A stretch of 64,000 bases of DNA. Origin: Nymphaea colorata. Lineage: Eukaryota > Streptophyta > Magnoliopsida > Nymphaeales > Nymphaeaceae. Positions 45,745 through 58,289 of the stretch are shown here, piece by piece. The notes under the pieces were generated by a model. That model worked only from the letters and a program-made list of their open reading frames with translations. It was not told the DNA's origin and did no database searches. Position 1 is the stretch's first letter; every line of letters begins with the position of its first letter. The DNA is taken from contig NC_045150.1 in assembly GCF_008831285.2 (NCBI RefSeq), positions 16,119,362 through 16,183,361 on the forward strand, written 5' to 3'. The position numbers and the translations under genes were made by a program.

Positions 45745-47270
45745 TACTTATTAACACCTACAACTCTTCTGAAGTTGGTGAATGTCTGCACTAGCTGCCC
45801 CTTGGTGAATATATGAGCAAGCTGATCTTCTAAAGCAATTTACAACTATATCTCAACTCTCAGCACCTTTTCTCTGATATAGTAATGTTCCACTTCTATA
45901 TGTCTTGTCCGAGCAAAGAAGATGAGATTCTCTCCAAGTCTAATATTACCTTCAGTATCTCAGTAGAGTCCCACTATATAATCTACATCTTGTTTAATGT
46001 CTTCCAGCTATGGCATTAGTCAAATACATCAGCATGACAATGACCGATGACTTGACGAGCTGATCCGCTTTCGTAGAGTATACCATAGTGAGCAGTTTAT
46101 TTCACATACCTTAATATTCATCTCACTGCTTCTAAATGCATCTTTGAGTTGCATGAATCTACTCGTAACACTAACTACATATGCAATGTTTGGTCTTGAC
46201 AATGTTAACTATATCAAGTTTCCAACCAATTGCTGGCACATAGTGATGTCTTCTAGCTTATCTTCATCAATTCTGACAAAGTACTTATCTCAATTGGTTT
46301 TGAGATAGGTTTGCAATTAAGCATATCATACTAACAAAGTAAGTCATCAACATATTTCATTTTCACTTAAAAATAGTCCTTTAGATATCTAATCAATTTT
46401 TCATCAAAGGAAAGGTCTTAACATTCCCCCAGCTCTTTCATTTCAAGTCTCATTGTGAGATGTTCACGAATGAGATTATCTTCCTTATCGTCTTCATTAA
46501 TAATTAAATCATCAACATAAATTAACATAATATTAATCATTGTACCTCTTTGCTTGATGAACAGACTGAAATATGCTAAAGCGACTTGGAATCCCTTAAA
46601 CACTAAAAATTCAGTTATGTTTCCATACCATGCTATAGATGCTTGCCTTCATCAATGTGCAGACATAGTTTGACATATTTATAGATCTAAATCTTTGAAG
46701 CTGTTCCATATAGATTTCATAGTCAAACTCTTCATGCCAAAAGGCATTCTTCAGAACCATTCGCCTTAGCTTCCAAGATTTGGTTGCAAAGATAACTATC
46801 AACAATGTACTTATGTGATCTTAGCAACAAGAATGAAAGTCTTTTAAAAGTCAATACCATACAGATATGAAAATCCTTTCGTGATCAGACAAGCCATGTA
46901 TCCATCAATTGAGTCATTTGCCTTTCTTTTTATTTGTCAACCTACTTGTAGGTAATGGGTTTTACTCTTGAGCCATGTATCCATCAATTGAGTCATTTGC
47001 CTTTCTTTTTATTTTGTCAACCTACTTGTAGGTAATGGGTTTTACTCTTGCAGCTTTCGTACAAGCTCCTAGGTCTTGTTTTACATCAATACCTTCATCT
47101 TGTCTTTCATTGCGGCTTGCCATTTGTCAACATATTTTGTTTCTTTGAAAGTTGCTAGCTCGATCTTCAATAGGATGGCATAATCTTCATCAACATACTT
47201 GGAATTTGGCTTTTGGACTCTTGTTAATCTTCTTAATGTTGTAGGTGTCTCTTCTTTCTTTTTCTTTCTC
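45745..47270 (-). mobile_element. Ty1/copia remnant, unit B copy (YVDD kept, RNase H core lost)
   Basis: On the minus strand, high to low: RRLTRVQKPNSKYVDEDY and a KYVDKWQAAMKD stretch (47,240-47,090), KNAFWHEEFDYEIYMEQ (about 46,745-46,690), the reverse-transcriptase active site IMLIYVDDLIINEDD (about 46,530-46,490) with REHLTMRLEMKELGE, then LGENLIFFARTRHIEVEHYY and the DQLAHIFTKG end. The RNase H centre present in unit A (32,605-32,770) is deleted here near 46,030. Frames are broken. The same insertion therefore predates the duplication. Confidence 0.82.
46892..47050. repeat. 79-bp tandem duplication inside the unit-B copia remnant
   Basis: AGCCATGTATCCATCAATTG to TTTTACTCTTG occurs at 46,892-46,970 and again at 46,971-47,050 with one extra T. 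Unit A has only one copy (about 33,207-33,285), so it arose after the A/B duplication. Confidence 0.9.
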
Positions 47271-48126
47271 TTTACTTGGCATCTGCTGTGTTGTGGCAAG
47301 GAAGCACAATGGGCATCACAGCAAGAGAACAGCAAGAGTACCTTACTCTTTTCATAAGACAAAAATAGGTCTAGAAACGTGGACCTATTCGTCCTAAACA
47401 TCGGCCACCAAGTTTGAAGCAAAGCTAGTGATACGTTCTGGTGCATTGTGAGGTTGCCGAGTAAGTTAAGAGGTCGTTTGACAAGTGTTCCTCTAGATAG
47501 AACAGACAAAACGTCTTGTCTACCACGTCTCTGTCCTGACCATCCTGTCATCGGTATTCTTTGTTTATTGTTTGATGGTTTTAGGAAGAGAACACCATGT
47601 TCATTCTAACCAGTTTTTATTCTCCTTCCTGTTTGTCTTGTCTGTCCTATCTATTATGCTGATGGATTTGTGTTTTGTGCATTCTGTACGTTCTGTTCTG
47701 TGTTTGCATCATATATAGTCTGTTATGTCTGTTCTTTGATAACAAGAACACTATCATCACAAGACCCATCATTATTTGTACATCATATTTATCATATAAC
47801 ACTATCATTGTGAGATTTTCTGGGGTTACAATGCAACTGAATGCATACATTCCAGTAAAAAAAATCTCAAATCACAAAAACTTCTGTGATAGTTATATGA
47901 AACTTGAATATTAATCTTCAATATTATGTGACTTTTGATGATAGAATACAAAGGTTACACTTTTCCGTGGAAAAAAATTGCCCTACAAAACTACAAAATT
48001 TTTAATATACAAGCAGCAGAACATAGCTTGTTCAGACAGATAACATCAAAACTCTCAAGACAATGCATGTCTAAACAATGAAAAGGTATTTTTCTTTATT
48101 TTCCACCATCAGAACTTGGCTTCTAA

Positions 48127-48270
48127 TTAGACTGCTGCTTCTATGAGCAGGAAGATGAGAGATGACCAGGAACGCCGCACAATGTTCGCCTTTGAACCGG
48201 AGACCTTCTTAAACTCTGCTCCCGTCTTTGGTGCAGTACACCTTATCTTAACTGGCCTGTCACACACAAT
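48127..48270 (-). CDS. Possible terminal exon, unit B twin of 34,624-34,767
   Basis: Same 144-nt length and stop, with A-to-T and V-to-A changes. The acceptor-like GGATGGCAG is preserved. Function unknown. Confidence 0.3.
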   Translation of the reverse strand: MVCDRPVKIRCTAPKTGAEFKKVSGSKANIVRRSWSSLIFLLIEAAV

Positions 48271-48535
48271 CTGCCATCCACGTATGGAGGTGACATTCAT
48301 ATTATCAAATCAAACAGACTCACAGTGAGAGAAAGAAAGTAGAAGGCCCAAACATTTTGAGGTTGCTGTGAGAAATTGCTATAAAAAATAAACTAAGTTC
48401 ATCTTCTTTTTTAGTTGCAGCTGATCCTAGGAACATATAGAAATGAAAAGCTCAAAGAGTTCAGTCAGGAGTCATTGAAGTCTTGTGTTAGAGGAGAGCA
48501 TTCACGTGGCTACCCAACAGCCAAAGCTGTATAAC

Positions 48536-48628
48536 CTAGAGATGAAAGCCACAACATGCAAAAAGAAGCATCAAAACAAGCAAGAAGACAACCGGTCTCT
48601 GTGCCCCTATACCTAATAATCCTTGCAT
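48536..48628 (-). CDS. 30-residue hydrophobic micro-ORF, unit B twin
   Basis: Twin of 35,034-35,126, with one K-to-R change (two bases in one codon). The unit-B copy lacks the polypyrimidine insert that precedes it in A. Just upstream, a second small ORF (MANSVSSNSTRRTWEHG..., start near 48,750) is open here but stopped by TGA in A. Confidence 0.28.
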   Translation of the reverse strand: MQGLLGIGAQRPVVFLLVLMLLFACCGFHL

Positions 48629-49212
48629 TTTTCCCTTCAGTGTATTTTGTGGGCTACCCGGTATATTTTGGGAGGTTTACATTACATTCTGATCTACCAT
48701 GTTCCCAAGTCCGTCTGGTTGAGTTTGAACTAACGGAATTTGCCATGGAACCCAATTTTGGTTTTCTTTTTTCATCTGAATTTAGCTTAAGTCGCAAGAG
48801 AATATTTCTATGTGATTGATTTAGACCTTTTTATCAAACTTCAATCAACTATCAGTTTCGGATTCAAATTCACTTTTGAAATTACGTACTAAATCTGATC
48901 CATTATATACTATACAGGCATGTACAGCTCAATGTAATTAGGAATAGATCAAGTGCTCCATCAGGTCACCTTCATTATCCATTTTCAACTTCTTCATTGA
49001 TGATTTTTTTACAGCACAAGAATTTGATGCCCCAAATACTTGTAATAGACATTGGTTGCCTATCAGCCTCATTCATCTGTTTCATTTTAAGTTATTGATT
49101 TTGCATTAGTGAAGCATATAATGAAATGAAAATTTTATTAGAACGTGCTCCCAAATTGCAAACAATTTCACACGTTTTATTTATACACCAGTCTCAAACG
49201 GTTAGACATTAC

Positions 49213-49213
49213 T

Positions 49214-49284
<71 letters not shown>

Positions 49285-49343
49285 TTATGTAGGCACACAC
49301 ACAGGACACCCCTGCTACCCGCACACACACACACACACACACA
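49213..49343. repeat. (AT)n and (AC)n microsatellites
   Basis: About 70 bp of AT with one ACAT interruption, a short spacer shared with 38,388-38,420, then about 11 AC units. Peptides predicted across it (Tyr-Ile or His-Thr runs) are artefacts. Confidence 0.95.
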
Positions 49344-51329
49344 TAATATTATAGGAACACACCCTTGCAACACACACACATACACTAATCCAGCACTTGT
49401 TTCTACAGGTGGTCACAGGACATGACACAAGGCAGCAAAGACACACGACAAAAAATCTTTGAGCACACTTGAAAGCCTTTCTCACACACTTTTGCCTGAG
49501 CCAAAGGGCCATATATATATACATGACAAAAAACACTGGAAAATAAATGACATGACTCTTGGTGATTCCACAATAGCCATAATTGATATGACTCTTGGTG
49601 ATCCACTATGGTTGTAATTGACATATGCATTAAAAATAAAAAACAGAAAATTAAAATAGGCAAGGTGAAGGGGCACTTGTCATACGATGGAATTATTGGG
49701 GAACCCTAAAGTTGAACCCTTGACCTTCTTCATGAAAACAGCTGCACACGTTTTTAATTTTTTTCATTAACTTTCATCACATATTCCGCATTGTGCACAG
49801 GAGAGAATGTGTTCTATTAATTTGCTTTTGCTTTAGAAAGTGTTCTTGAGCACCCTATAATGTGGATCACATGTCAGCATTCTAATTTTCAAATTTTGCA
49901 TGTTTAAAAAATGGGTTTCCGGTGGAAAATAGCAATTGGAGAATCTGTAACCTCCTGGCTAGAAAGTGAGATCATATTTGGCTGCCAATTGCTTTCACAG
50001 GCTATAAGATCATCCAGCGAACAAGACTATGAATCAAAAGGAGTATTTTTCTCTTGTCTGCCGAAGTTTGAGAATAGGAGTTTCACAAGTACCAGACCCC
50101 AAATCATTATCTTTTTCAAATAATTTAAAATTTTTTCCTGCACATGACCAACAAAGGATATGAATATTTGGGAAATCCTGGACACTTGTCAGTTTTCCAA
50201 ATCATTTTTTGATGCATATTTCTTTCAATTGCATAATACGCGATTGAGATATCAGATATTGGTTTTGGTTCATTTTTTCAGCACCAAATTGTACTCCAAG
50301 CCTATTGTGAAATTCTGATGCTTACCCTCAATTATATGGTGTCTGAAATGAGCGAATATTAAGTCACACTTTAGTCGATGTGGCATAGGGAGACGAGCAA
50401 TAAGAGCTAGGCAGATGGATAAAGGTTCCAAATCCCTGCCCATCCAGGAGACATGGGAAGGACCAACACGATTTTATGGACTTCAGAAAGTGGGATGTAA
50501 ATGGTTAGGGATAAGCCTTTAAGTATAGTTGGTAAACTTTTGAATCAGATTCAAATAACTTGAAAATTGATTTTCAGGTCAAAGTGTTGACTTGGTAATT
50601 CGGATGGGTTAGATTATAAATTTTTATACTACATTTTTTCTATAAGTACATGAAGAAAGTAAGTCTCTCTGGACTCCATGTTTGATTTCTTCCAACTAAA
50701 ATTGAATGACAAACAATATGAGTATTTGTACATACTTAGTAACTTAAGAAATAACATTTAGTATTTAGCAATGCATGATGCAATTAGGTGATAATCCCAA
50801 CATACTCGGCTAGCCCCAACTCCTGACCTCTAATTGGATGCAGAAATATTTAGTATTTATTGGTACATGACCACAATAGATGAGAGGGAGTTACATGCAT
50901 GGCTGTGCATGGTGTACAGCTTTTAGGGCACGACAATTGTACCCCTGGCCTAGTTTTGTGAGTGCGTGTCATGCACATGAACTTATATACGATGCAAATG
51001 TGTAAAGACCTGTGCATATAACCACCTTCACTAGCAATTATCTCATTGATTTCGTTCTTCACACCAAGACCCTGTCAAGATATGTTCAGAAATCAATATA
51101 TATCGATATTTTGGCTATTTATATTCACAGTAGATTTATAATGGATGAAATATGTTCATATATGCTTTATTAATTGAAACCTCTCGTCTATGTGAACCAG
51201 TGGAAGTTCTCGTTCATCTTTGTCGAGCGAGCACCTGCATGATGCAGGAAAAGCAAAAATTACAATTTGCAAGATGAAGTTCTGAAGAGGGAAGGGAGCA
51301 GTGGAAGAATTCAGATCAATGATGCTTAC

Positions 51330-52831
51330 GTTACAGGAGGAAATTCAGTGAATAGCTACTTCATTTGCCTCCTATTGCGGACTGAAACCTTGATTTCTCG
51401 AACCCCTGTGACAACCATAACGTCGTCCAATGGCTCTATAATGGTTGGATTGTTAGTGTCTGAATCCACAAGCTCAAAACAGTTAGGACCATTCTGCTTA
51501 CGCATATCCAACAGTTATCAAACTCCACATACACGCGATAACTGAATAGCAATAAACTTGTTCTTTTGGATGCCAGATCAACCTATTAACTATGCCATAA
51601 AACGAGTGCTAGCATGAGCTGTTCAGACCAACAGTATAGCGGTTCACAACCTAAACAATAGGTTTCACAATTGAATCCAAAACATTCTACCTTCTATTAA
51701 CTATGCCTTATTTATAGTTAATTTGATGGATGAGAAAGGAAAATATCTATAAATTGAATCCTTCCAAGATCATCATCATACTTGTTGGAATATATGTGGA
51801 ATAACCATAGCAGAAAAGGATGAAACAGACGAAGATAGAGAGGGGCTCTGTCGAGCTGTCCGAGTCAAACCTAACTGGGCCGGAACTGGTTGGATTTTGC
51901 ACTCGAGCAAGATGGGGGGTCAATCCCGCACCTCCTAAAATGGTGTGAATATCTCATGATTTAACTCTTTCATCTAGACTTAGGTGCATTTCTCTAGGGC
52001 CTTTCCACTTTCCTGGCTAGTGTGCTATTGAAGATTTACCTACAAGTACTATAGCAGTTCTTGCTCAGATTGGGTGCGTTTGGGAAATTGGTAACAAAAG
52101 CTGATTGTAGGATGCAGAAATATTACTAAATATAAGTAAAAAGATCTCTCTCCCTAAATGATGGGAAGCACAACAGGTCAGGCTGGGTTCCATATATTGA
52201 CCACGTCATCTTGAAGAATATTGTCCCGATGGTATTGAAGAGTGGTGATCTGGAATTAATAGTGCCATTGTAGAGGCTAATTTGACCTGTTCTTGTCTTC
52301 CCATGTTCTTGTCTTCCCCTCTTCCTCTTATGATTTTCATTTAAGAAATTTGACATTTTCATGGAAACAACTCTCTCTCTCTCTCTCTGAATCGAAATAC
52401 CCATACACTCTTATGATTTTCGTTGAAGAAAATTGGCATTTTGAAGGAAGCAACACAATGCATATTTGTTCTTGAGATCCAAATAAAAGTTCGGGTCTCT
52501 TATCTACATGTTTCTTGGTGCAGCAAAGGGCATCATTAGCATACTCAATGCATACCCAAGGATGTTTCCCGCAGATATCGTGGTCTTTATTAAAGCGAGC
52601 ATCAACTGCAAAACAAGTCCAACCAAAGAAGTAGTTGAACGTATCACTGGTCGAAAACCTTGAAGAACAAGAAGAAGGAGGACGAGAACAAGAAAGAAAT
52701 CATGATGGCAAAGTTGATGAAGATAACGACCTGTGATAATAGCAATTGGAGATACAGATTTGAAACAGAGCGAGCGGACATATTATGGTACCTGTCGACT
52801 TCACCTTCTGCCTATCGATCCCGTTATGCAT
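51330..52831 (-). pseudogene. Array gene family, copy g3, 3' exons lost
   Basis: Exon 1 is 52,831-52,792 (MHNGIDRQKVKST). Exon 2 is 52,605-52,508 (VDARFNKDHDICGKHPWVC..., acceptor TTTTGCAG, donor GTAGATAAG). They total 138 nt like g1, although the two exon lengths differ (40+98 against 37+101). Exon 3 is 51,472-51,330 or begins at 51,493 (NGPNCFELVDSDTNNPTII..., then REIKVSVRNRRQMK). It contains a TAG where g2 has CAG. The 61-nt exon and the tail exon, expected near 49.3 kb, are removed by a deletion in unit B that joins sequence matching 38,460 to sequence matching 39,205. The N-terminal 46 residues are the best preserved of the family and show a shared HDIC...P pattern. No known domain was recognised. 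Confidence 0.4.
51560..52300. other. Stretch without recognised gene
   Basis: Intron of the g3 model. It contains an LTR-start-like phrase (TTGTTGGAATATATGTGGAA with AACCATAGCAGAAAAGGATG near 51,785), but no matching end or coding region. Confidence 0.35.
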
Positions 52832-53262
52832 GGTTGCGGTGAAGAATTTAGGACCCTTGTTCGAAGGTTTAGTTAAAATCCTTCTTGCTAGCTGCTGCCT
52901 GTGCAACCACAGCGGTTGTATGTGCACACTTATATAGACATAGAGTTAAACCACAAACTGCTTTGCACACTAGCTTGGTGAATGAAGTCAAGTGTACCAC
53001 AAAAACTGCGGGCACTTGCGTGTCGAGGGGCCCTTGCCTGGAAGTTTGACATTTTCTAGGAGGCGAGCTATCCACAGCAGGACAAGTAAGCATGGCCTAG
53101 CCTCACTCCTTGAGGTCATGCGTGAATCTTTCTCTGCCACTTAAGGAATTGAGAAATAAAATGCGAGAAACATTCAGAAATGTTACTTCAATTAATTAAG
53201 AATTGGCTATAATGAATGCCTTTTATGCAGAAGCTATGAAGCCAATCAATAGTTAGAAGCAT

Positions 53263-53460
53263 ATGATCTTTAAATTTGGTTTTTCTAGCGACAGAGTTAA
53301 AGTATTTCTGACATGGATCAAAATCGCATTACCTGAACATAATCCTGCAAAATGCGGGGGCATCGATTATGAATTAATTTCATATTCATTGGATCTATCT
53401 AAAGAACCAGAGTACTTCATTCGATCAAACTACATCAACAAGCAGGCCAGATTTGGGTGA
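53263..53460 (+). other. Orphan 65-residue ORF, coding-like
   Basis: Opens MIFKFGFSSDRVKVFLTWIK and ends NYINKQARFG. Composition is balanced with no repeats, and nothing matches it elsewhere in the window. I do not recognise it. It lies upstream of g3 exon 1 on the opposite strand. Confidence 0.2.
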
Positions 53461-53953
53461 TTATTTTTTAGGATATCCCATGAGGGTGGATCCGAATAAC
53501 CTATATGGCATTTTTTTCCCATTAACATTTGCTTCTTTTAGGTTATGAGTTTGACACTAGTTTCTATTTTCTCGACCTAAGCTAGCAATCTCATGCAGAC
53601 AATTACATTTTACAAATTGCTTGGTTTCCCCACAGCTTGATGGATTCCGTATATGAACATTCCATAATCCGAATGGGTTGATGAAAAACCTACATTAAGT
53701 TGATCATATGTTGGAGTTTAATAGCGTTTTTATAATATGAAAAAATGAATGGCACTTATAGCATTAACATTTTATTAGCAGAAAAGTCTGCATTTTTCAT
53801 AAAAGCAACTTAAATGAAACATGTTTTATATCAAAATATTTTTTCTAAAAATATTTGTATATTTTTATTTTTATTTAAAATATTTTTTTTAAGAACATAA
53901 GGAGTCTGGTTTTAATCCCTGACCTAATGGTCTGGGATCTGCCAATTACTCAA

Positions 53954-54275
<322 letters not shown>

Positions 54276-54647
54276 GTAGGTCTCAAGCCATTAGGTCAGG
54301 GGCAAAATCAGACGGCCATTGAGTTCAATTATTATAGTGTATTTTTTGCTATCTAACTTACATATATGATCTTAAGAATAAGCTGATATCAAACATATAT
54401 TGAGTGAATCATTTTCTAAAATTTAGTGGAACTGCTCATATATTGAACAGTTTATTTTACATCAAAAATCTGATGATGGAGAAATCTCTATCTTCCTTAA
54501 AAACAACTTAAACTAAACCATGTTTCTTATCAAATTAGTTTTTATTAACATGTTAGGATGTTTTTATTTTGTTTAAAACATTTTTAGCAACAAATTGAAC
54601 GGTTTTATTTTTGTCCATGACGTAACGGTTTGGGGTCTACCAATTTC

Positions 54648-54711
54648 CTTCTCTCTCTGTCTCTCTCTCTCTCTCTCTCTGTATATATATATATATATAT
54701 GTATATATATG
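54648..54711. repeat. (CT)n(AT)n microsatellite
   Basis: It resembles the start of the 53,955 tract. The text before both (GACCTAATGGTCTGGGATCTGC / GACGTAACGGTTTGGGGTCTAC) is similar, so about 0.7 kb (53,750-54,000 against 54,450-54,700) is a local duplication. Confidence 0.9.
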
Positions 54712-56159
54712 TACACAAGCCTTTGATTTTAAAGGATGGTAATGTCTAAGTAGAAAAAAAGGAAACTAAGCTGTATTTTCACGAAAGGGAAATACCCTTT
54801 AAAAAAAAGGATGTCGATTAAGGAAATTGATTTATTCCCTCCTATGAGTGGTATTTTTGTCTCTTGAAAATAAAACTTGGTTTTATTTTTTCAACTTCAT
54901 CTCAAACATCTCGCCTTCTTAAAATCCATGGCTCACAGGATATGCATCTAATCAAGTATATAAGTGTTTGGTAGCTATATCTATGGAAAAATTGAATAGT
55001 GATTTTAGCTATCAAGAACCATCTTGTTCACTTGCACAATAGAGAGAAAACAAGGAGAAAATTTTGATTGCCATATTCGCTATACAATATTAATGAACAT
55101 TTTTTTTATAACCAAAGTCACAATTGACTCACCGTGATTGACATATACCTATGTTGTTTGAATCGCGATTCAAATATGCCAAACCAATTTGGGTGGGCAA
55201 TTGCTGTGTGTAACTTAATGCTCATTTTTGTATTAATATTATTTTACAGATTTTGAGCTTTTATTTCATATGCTTATTTATTTATCCAAAAAATAAAATT
55301 CACATGTTTCAGTTGTCCGATTGAGCACCTTGACCGATTCGATGGGTTATCTTTCCTTTTTCCAGTACGAATTCTGAGCACTTAATTGGTAAGTTCATTG
55401 CATGGCGAATTAAATGTTCCAACGTCAAACTAACTCATTATGTAGCCACATTGCAGAGCCTCTGGCTACGTGGCAGTATCATTAGAAAATGAAGCTCTAA
55501 CGCTAGCTGGAAAATTAATCCCCACAGTTTCCAAAGAATATAAAGAAGCCTAGTTCTAGTTAAGGAAGAAGAAATTTTTCACTTGTACATGCACAAAGAG
55601 AAAACAACCTCTGACTCAACAGTAGCTGGTACTTTGATATTCCAATTCTAGTGCTGGCAAAGTAAAGATTGTCACAGGGACGTGCCACTTAACTTTGGTA
55701 GCACAATTCCTAAATAATTGCACGAACAGTTGCTTGGGAACAAGAATATCACGAAAATGTTTAGATATTTAAAATTAGAGAACTTCATTTTGATTTGAAA
55801 ATGAAAAAGAACTCATGTCCATAGTGGCTATTATAAAATAAAAGATTGGATTCAATCTGCTAATATTAACTTAGTTGTTTGATCACATGCACCCAAGTAT
55901 ATATATTGCCCATAGAAACCAATTTTGCAACAACCAGCAGAATTTTGGCCGATTAAAATTTAATCAATGGCCACTGATTGGATCAGATAGCAAACTGAGC
56001 AGAAGATTTCGGATCAAGTTCCAACTTGACTGATTTTACTTCGTCCTTTTTATCATATGGTTCTCATAAAACATGGCGATATCTGGGGCTTTACCCCACA
56101 GGAAAAGACCCCTTTGGAAATACACATCTTTTGTGATTCCCAATAGACTTGTTAATCAG

Positions 56160-56211
<52 letters not shown>

Positions 56212-56416
56212 TGATATAAATAGTACATGGTTTCGTGTAGGCATTTTCATTCCATTGCATGGTCATTTTGCCATTTATTTTCAATTTAGTTTTTTTTTAT
56301 CACATGTCAACCGGTCCATCATGTCAAAATCTTTCTAGTTACAAGCACTAGCTTTTTATTTTACCCACGAGTCGAATTCAGGTGAGCTAACGTTTTATGA
56401 TTGTAATATGTTTAGG

Positions 56417-56466
<50 letters not shown>
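56160..56466. repeat. Two (AT)n microsatellites
   Basis: AT runs at 56,160-56,210 and 56,419-56,466 flank sequence matching 30,760-30,950 of unit A. They have no counterpart at those points in unit A. Confidence 0.95.
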
Positions 56467-56470
<4 letters not shown>

Positions 56471-56743
56471 TTGGCAATAAACTTGTCAATATGCTGATGA
56501 TGGTATGCCAACTAGATTAATCTCTGCATTGGCAGTGTTTTGTGTTGGAAAACTAATTAAGCACCGGGAGACATATTCTGTTCCTGTCGCTTCCAAGCTA
56601 GGGACTATGAAATTAATCAGAGTTAATCCTTTGACTGGGAATATCAATATATATGAAGCTAAGTAATATTTTGAAGCGGTAATCAGAATCAGCATATTCC
56701 TGCAAAACTACAAGCTTTTGAAAACCTGTTGGGTTGTATTGCA

Positions 56744-56965
56744 CATAGTTGGCAAACTTGCTGGGCTGACTCAGGAATTGCTTGAGTCAGCTCGTATCGC
56801 CTACAAATCTGGCCACGAGTTAAGGTATGAGCGAGTTAGAACTTGATTCACCCCTAACTCGACCCGACTCGACTCAGTTTATAAGTCAACTTGTTGACCC
56901 AGTGACTCCGACTTGGTCTTCTACCGATCCGAGTTAGAGTCAGAGTTAGGAATTTGCCAATTATG
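56744..56965. mobile_element. hAT-type MITE, 222 bp
   Basis: Ends CATAGTTGGCAAAC and (reverse) CATAATTGGCAAATTCC form about 13-bp terminal inverted repeats. Outside, GTATTGCA (56,736-56,743) and GTATTACA (56,966-56,973) form an 8-bp target duplication with one mismatch. Internal CTGACTCAGGAATTGCTTGA and GACCCGACTCGACTC words recall hAT subterminal repeats. A related left part starts at 59,640 (CATAATTGGCAAATCC, then TCTGACTCGGGAATCATTCG), without a clear right end. Confidence 0.75.
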
Positions 56966-57119
56966 GTATTACATTTATAAAATAAATGAATAATATTGAC
57001 AAAGTCAAAGAAATACATTAATTAAACAAAGGGAAATAGTAACGTCATGCCAATGATGGCTTCAAGTAGCACCATCTTTGTGGGACATGAGTCGAGTCAA
57101 ATCACATGGTTCAATGTCG

Positions 57120-58030
57120 ATTACGCTACTCATGGCCTACCAACCAATGGACACAGGCTTTTTCTTCCACCACTTTCTTTTTCAAGGTTTCTGCTTGCAT
57201 GTTTTTTTCCTTGTCAATGATCTTTATTGGTGTAAAAAATGAGAACCATCAGTCACAAGTTTACTGATCTGATTGATGATGTCGAAGAAGCACGCCAATG
57301 ATATTCTTTGCTGAAGTAATTTGCACACGTCAGTGAAGAGGATAATGATTCTCGTGAAAGAATGAGCAAAAAAAATGGCATCATTTTGGATACCCGTGGT
57401 TTAATAGTATTCGAGATCTTCAAGACTTGAAAACTATAGGTTTATGACTAGACTCTTTCCCCTCTGATCTTAAATCCTATTTTTTCTCAATGCAAAGTAC
57501 TAAAACAAAAGCATGCTTCATAAGATCTATATCAAATAATTCATAGATTGTAAATATGGTAAGTAATTAAGATGGTGTGTAATACTTTGAGAAACTAAGT
57601 CTACCTCCCCAGACTTTCACTGGCATTTGCTTGTGCAAAACATGTCAACAACAGTTTCCTTTCATGTGTTTGGAAATAGTAGCACATTGCTATTGCTTCA
57701 TGAATTTGTCCCAAAAAATTTGGTCAAATTCATGAAACTTTATAACTACTGTTCTATAAACCATCCTCATTTTTTTGAGTCACATTCATGAGATAATAAC
57801 AATATATTACTGATGCCAAATGACCCCTTCATGTCGCTAAAGAATATGGGTCATGTATCTCCTCTTTCAGCATGCTGATTTTTTATTTTGCCAGATTTCT
57901 AGGTATGCTCAAGGCTATTAAGCTGTGGGCTAGGTTTTTAGAGTTAGCATGAGTGGGTGATTGACTAACCATCCCTTGTCTCAATAATTGACCTAAAATG
58001 TTGAAGTTCAAAGTGAATGCTAATACGCCA
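57120..58030. repeat. Local duplication, left copy
   Basis: It matches 58,290-59,120: TTTCTCAAGGTTTCTGC-type text, GTTTAATAGTATTCGAGATCTTC / AGAATAGTATTTGAGATCTTC, TCTGATCTTAAATCC, ATAATTCATAGATT, TACTTTGAGAAACTAAG and GGGCTAGGTTTT. The beginning also matches 31,400-31,540 of unit A. Small minus-strand reading frames (58,853-58,650, MSVKLQGVSLSFSK...) are only partly shared between the copies. Confidence 0.75.
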
Positions 58031-58289
58031 AAATTGATATGAAACAAAGACTTCATGTTGGTGTCATTTTTTAAGTCTCGGTTGCATTTTTTATCGAAAA
58101 AGGAAAAGATTTGCGATGATGCAAGGCGAGTCCTTCTATATCGGCCGATTAAATTAGAATTAATGGCAAACCGATTGGATCTCATGGCAAACTTGAGCCG
58201 AAGATTTCAGATCAAGTTTCAACTAATTGGCCGATTCTACTTGGTCGTTTTCGTCACATCGTTCTCAAAACATGCCGATATATGGGCCG

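Larger units (their letters stand above)
41304..51451. repeat. Tandem duplication unit B (about 10.15 kb)
   Basis: Starts with the same words as 28,350 and ends where A jumped back (GGTTGGATTGTTAGTG at about 51,438). After this the sequence continues into exon 3's 5' part, giving the pre-duplication order. B has 41,637-43,130 extra relative to A and lacks four stretches that A holds. Confidence 0.88.
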
